Shown here one piece after another: positions 4,528-6,764 of a stretch of 6,764 bases of DNA; within the stretch, counting starts at the first letter, position 1; the number at the start of each line of letters is the position of its first letter. The DNA comes from a bacterium (GTDB lineage Bacteria > Desulfobacterota > GWC2-55-46). Made by a program: the position numbers and the translations under genes. The notes beneath the pieces are model-generated. The model was not told the DNA's origin. It saw only the letters and a program-made list of their open reading frames with translations, and searched no databases. The stretch covers positions 1 through 6,764 of the forward strand of contig DAIDBB010000552.1 in assembly GCA_027310325.1 (NCBI GenBank), in the 5' to 3' direction.

Positions 4528-5709
4528 ATGAAGAGACTTTCGGGGATAACGGAGTCCTTTACCGAGTCGGTGATACGCGAGATGACAAGGGTATGCGACG
4601 CCGCCAACGGATACAACCTCTCGCAGGGCTTTCCTGACTTTGAAAGCCCGGATGAGATAAAAAGGGCGGCGACGGAGGCGATAAACAAGGGCCTGAACCA
4701 GTACCCGGTAACGTACGGGGAGCGCGAGCTCAGGGAGGCGATAAGCAGGAAGGCCCGTGCATACAACGGCATAATCTCTGACCCTGAAACGGACGTAACC
4801 GTCACCTGCGGCGCGACCGAGGCGATGATAGCGACCTTGAAGGCCATCATAAACCCGGGCGACGAGATAATAGTCTTCGAGCCCTTCTACGAGAACTATG
4901 GACCGGGCGGGATGCTCTCCGGCGCTGTCCCCAGGTACGTAACGCTCCATCCCCCCGACTGGTCGATAGACCCCGGGGAGCTTGAGCGCGCGTTTAACGA
5001 TCGTACAAAGGCCATAATAATAAACACCCCGAACAACCCGACGGGGAAGGTCTTTACGAGGGAGGAGCTCGATATGATAGGCGGGCTCTGCGGCAGGTGG
5101 GACGCCTTCGCGATAACTGACGAGATATACGAGCATATACTCTACGGCAACGAAAGGCACGTATCGCTTGCGAGCCTTCCGGGCATGGAAGACAGGACCA
5201 TAACCATAAACTCCATTTCAAAGACTTATTCGGTCACGGGCTGGAGAGTGGGCTGGGCCATAGCCCCGAAAAAGATCACGAGCAGCATCCGAAAGGTACA
5301 TGATTTCCTCACTGTCGGCGCTCCGACGCCCTTCCAGCACGCGGCTGCCACGGCCCTCGCGTTCCCCGAGGCGTACTATTCTAATCTCCGCGCCAGGTAC
5401 AGCGAGGCGCGGTCTTTTCTCTTCGATACGCTCGTTGGGGCCGGCTTCAGGTGCGCCATGCCGAAAGGCGCCTACTATATACTGGCCGATATATCCGGCC
5501 TCATGGAAAGGCTCGGGGCGGACTCGGACGTGTCGTTCAGCCATAAGCTTATCGAGCTTACGGGGGTGGCTACCGTTCCCGGCTCATCGTTTTATTCGGT
5601 AAAAGAGAAGGGCAGAAGGCACGTAAGGTTCTGCTTCTGCAAGAGGCAGGAGACGCTTGACGCGGTAAGTGACGCCCTTGCCAGGCTCCGCGAGAGTCCG
5701 GTCCTTTGA
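4528..5709 (+). CDS. Class I/II PLP-dependent aminotransferase (kynurenine/glutamine/methionine aminotransferase-like)
   Basis: This 393-residue protein belongs to fold-type I aminotransferases that exchange amino groups between amino acids and 2-oxo acids in the cytoplasm. NLSQGFPDFESP (30-41) is the N-terminal motif of the kynurenine aminotransferase/YbdL branch. TCGATEAM (93-100) binds the PLP phosphate, NTPNNPTGKVF (167-176) contains the cofactor Asn, and ITDEIYEHILYG (196-207) holds the PLP Asp198 and Tyr201. SISKTYSVTGWRVGW (229-243) holds the Schiff-base Lys232, and Arg367 (HVRFCF) is the expected carboxylate-binding arginine. Length is normal for the family. ATG at 4528 is chosen over the GTG at 4519 because of the AGGAG spacing. 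It is 5 bp downstream of the DegT gene, so the two are co-expressed. Such amino-acid aminotransferases are not a standard part of dideoxysugar pathways. It may make an oxo-acid or amino acid used for decorating an amino sugar, or act on the product of the transketolase pair. Substrate is unassigned. Confidence 0.92.
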   Translation: MKRLSGITESFTESVIREMTRVCDAANGYNLSQGFPDFESPDEIKRAATEAINKGLNQYPVTYGERELREAISRKARAYNGIISDPETDVTVTCGATEAMIATLKAIINPGDEIIVFEPFYENYGPGGMLSGAVPRYVTLHPPDWSIDPGELERAFNDRTKAIIINTPNNPTGKVFTREELDMIGGLCGRWDAFAITDEIYEHILYGNERHVSLASLPGMEDRTITINSISKTYSVTGWRVGWAIAPKKITSSIRKVHDFLTVGAPTPFQHAAATALAFPEAYYSNLRARYSEARSFLFDTLVGAGFRCAMPKGAYYILADISGLMERLGADSDVSFSHKLIELTGVATVPGSSFYSVKEKGRRHVRFCFCKRQETLDAVSDALARLRESPVL

Positions 5710-5718
5710 GCGTGAGGA

Positions 5719-5755
5719 CTTCCGGGAAAAAACTTTCCGATACCCTCTCCGGAAG
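5719..5755 (+). other. Inverted repeats in the 89-bp gap before rfbF
   Basis: CTTCCGG (5719-5725) and CCGGAAG (5749-5755) are perfect 7-bp arms 23 nt apart. Inside them GGAAA (5725-5729) and TTTCC (5734-5738) form a small nested hairpin. No T-run follows, so it is not a typical terminator. It may be an RNA processing, stability or regulator site that sets rfbF/rfbG levels apart from upstream genes, or it may be chance. Confidence 0.3.
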
Positions 5756-5798
5756 ATTGAAAGATTATTCGACAATAGACCTTAAAGGACCTTGAAGA

Positions 5799-6569
5799 AT
5801 GAAGATCGTTTTCCTTTGCGGAGGTCTCGGCACGCGCCTTCGGGAAGAGACCGAGTTCCGTCCGAAGCCCATGGTGGAGATAGGCGGCAGGCCCATACTA
5901 TGGCACATAATGAAGATATATTCGAGTTACGGGATGAACGACTTCATCGTCTGTCTCGGATACAGGGGTTACGTGATAAAGGAGTACTTCGCCAATTACT
6001 TCCTCCACCAGTCGGACGTGACTTTTGACCTCAGCGAGAACCGGATGCATATCCACGGCAACCACTGCGAGCCGTGGAGGATCACCCTTGTCGATACCGG
6101 CGAAGGCACGATGACCGGCGGGAGGCTAAAGCGCGTCAGGGAGTTCGTCGGCAACGAGACCTTCTGCTTCACGTACGGGGACGGGGTGAGCGACGTAAAT
6201 ATCGGAAGCCTCATAGAGTTCCATAAGAGTCAGGGCGTCCTTTCGACCGTCACGGCGGTCCAGCCCCCCGGACGTTTCGGGGCCCTCGATATAGTCGAGG
6301 ACAGAATAGTCGGGTTCCGTGAAAAACCGCAGGGAGACGGCGGCTGGATCAACGGGGGGTTTTTCGTCCTCGAGCCGGGAGTATTCGACTACATAGATGG
6401 CGATTCGACCGTATGGGAGAAGGAGCCGATGGAGAGGCTTTCAAGGGACAAGGAGCTTTCGACGTACAGGCACACCGGGTTCTGGCACCCGATGGACACG
6501 CTTCGCGATAAAAACTTTCTCGAGGAACTCTGGGCCTCGGGAAGGGCTCCCTGGAAGGTCTGGAAATGA
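5799..6569 (+). CDS. rfbF: Glucose-1-phosphate cytidylyltransferase
   Basis: RfbF joins alpha-D-glucose-1-phosphate and CTP to give CDP-glucose and pyrophosphate, the first step to CDP-linked 6-deoxy and 3,6-dideoxy sugars. The 256 residues match the family length. Residues 8-14 (GGLGTRL) plus EET and PKPM (22-25, Lys23) form the nucleotidyltransferase signature. GGRPILWHIMKIYS (29-42), GYVIKEYFANYFLHQSDVTF (57-76), LVDTGEGTMTGGRLKRV (97-113) and FTYGDGVSD (124-132, with metal-binding Asp128) follow. PPGRFGALDI (156-165), INGGFFVL (184-191) and FWHPMDTLRDK (228-238) are near-diagnostic for RfbF/DdhA and separate it from glucose-1-phosphate uridylyl- and thymidylyltransferases. AAAGGA at 5784-5789, 9 nt before the ATG, supports the start. 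Its stop overlaps the rfbG start by 4 bp, so the two consecutive pathway enzymes are translationally coupled. Confidence 0.97.
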   Translation: MKIVFLCGGLGTRLREETEFRPKPMVEIGGRPILWHIMKIYSSYGMNDFIVCLGYRGYVIKEYFANYFLHQSDVTFDLSENRMHIHGNHCEPWRITLVDTGEGTMTGGRLKRVREFVGNETFCFTYGDGVSDVNIGSLIEFHKSQGVLSTVTAVQPPGRFGALDIVEDRIVGFREKPQGDGGWINGGFFVLEPGVFDYIDGDSTVWEKEPMERLSRDKELSTYRHTGFWHPMDTLRDKNFLEELWASGRAPWKVWK

Positions 6570-6764
6570 GCCGAGCGATAAAAAGGTCTTTCTGGAAAGG
6601 CAAAAAGGTCCTCTTGACCGGCAATACCGGTTTCAAGGGGAGCTGGCTGTCCTTATGGCTAAAGATGCTCGGGGCTGATCCCGTGGGCTATTCACTTGCG
6701 CCTCCCACCAATCCAAGCCTCTTTGAGGCCGCGCGGCTCGCCGGCGTGGCCGAAACCATAAGGG
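6566..6764 (+). CDS. rfbG: CDP-glucose 4,6-dehydratase, N-terminal part (3'-truncated by window edge)
   Basis: RfbG is an NAD-dependent short-chain dehydrogenase/reductase-family enzyme that turns CDP-glucose into CDP-4-keto-6-deoxyglucose. Only 66 codons are visible of a family that is usually about 360 residues. The N-terminus reads SFWKGKKVLLTGNTGFKGSW, containing the Rossmann GxxGxxG motif at Gly19, Gly22 and Gly25, followed by LSLWLKMLGADPVGYSLAPPTNPSLFEAARL. The FKGSWLSLWL run and the PT-PSLFE segment are characteristic of this dehydratase and not of RmlB. The ATG lies in a 4-bp ATGA overlap with rfbF, with GGAAGG at 6553-6558 as a plausible ribosome binding site 7 nt upstream. It continues past the window end. 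Confidence 0.95.
   Translation, partial: MSRAIKRSFWKGKKVLLTGNTGFKGSWLSLWLKMLGADPVGYSLAPPTNPSLFEAARLAGVAETIR

Noticed and set aside
4513..5160. 215-codon open frame on the minus strand
   Set aside because: It is antisense to the class I/II aminotransferase, whose motifs are intact; its composition is typical of a shadow frame.

Overview
The window is a stretch of a bacterial surface-polysaccharide (O-antigen, capsule or exopolysaccharide) gene cluster. All recognisable genes lie on the + strand. The DNA is GC-rich overall. It prefers ATA for isoleucine and AGG for arginine, uses good AGGAG-type ribosome binding sites, and has a near-consensus sigma-54 promoter. This fits a Gram-negative, deltaproteobacteria-like lineage (Desulfobacterota, Nitrospirota or relatives). 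That placement is an inference from style only; no marker gene is present.

Layout. Positions 2-634 are the 3' part of a DUF362-type protein with a C-terminal 2x[4Fe-4S] ferredoxin domain; its start lies upstream of the window. Positions 635-967 are a non-coding regulatory spacer with an A/T-rich core. In order it holds three helically phased TGTGC/GCACA half-sites (668-694), an A/T palindrome overlapping an IHF-like sequence (754-778), a -24/-12 sigma-54 promoter (778-793), a leader hairpin (822-844) and a perfect tandem 11-bp repeat (873-894). From 968 to the window end runs a tightly packed operon: a polyprenyl-phosphate sugar-1-phosphate transferase (968-1582), transketolase N- and C-terminal subunits (1579-2406 and 2403-3332), a DegT/DnrJ/EryC1-type sugar aminotransferase (3407-4522), a class I/II (kynurenine/glutamine aminotransferase-like) aminotransferase (4528-5709), glucose-1-phosphate cytidylyltransferase rfbF (5799-6569), and the first 66 codons of CDP-glucose 4,6-dehydratase rfbG (6566 onward). 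Three junctions are 4-bp ATGA overlaps, which suggests translational coupling.

How the genes work together. RfbF and RfbG convert glucose-1-phosphate to CDP-glucose and then CDP-4-keto-6-deoxyglucose, the entry point to CDP-linked 3,6-dideoxy and branched sugars. The DegT enzyme keeps the Schiff-base lysine, so it should be a true aminotransferase and not the RfbH-type 3-dehydrase. The split ThDP-dependent transketolase inside this operon is the most intriguing element. It may carry out a dedicated ketol transfer, for example onto a keto-sugar to give a two-carbon-branched sugar, instead of serving the pentose phosphate pathway. The first operon gene would start assembly of the glycan on undecaprenyl phosphate. 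The pathway end-product cannot be read from this window because the cluster continues downstream.

The best candidates for something undescribed are the transketolase/aminotransferase/CDP-sugar combination and the sigma-54 control region, with its phased half-sites and an 11-bp tandem repeat in the leader.
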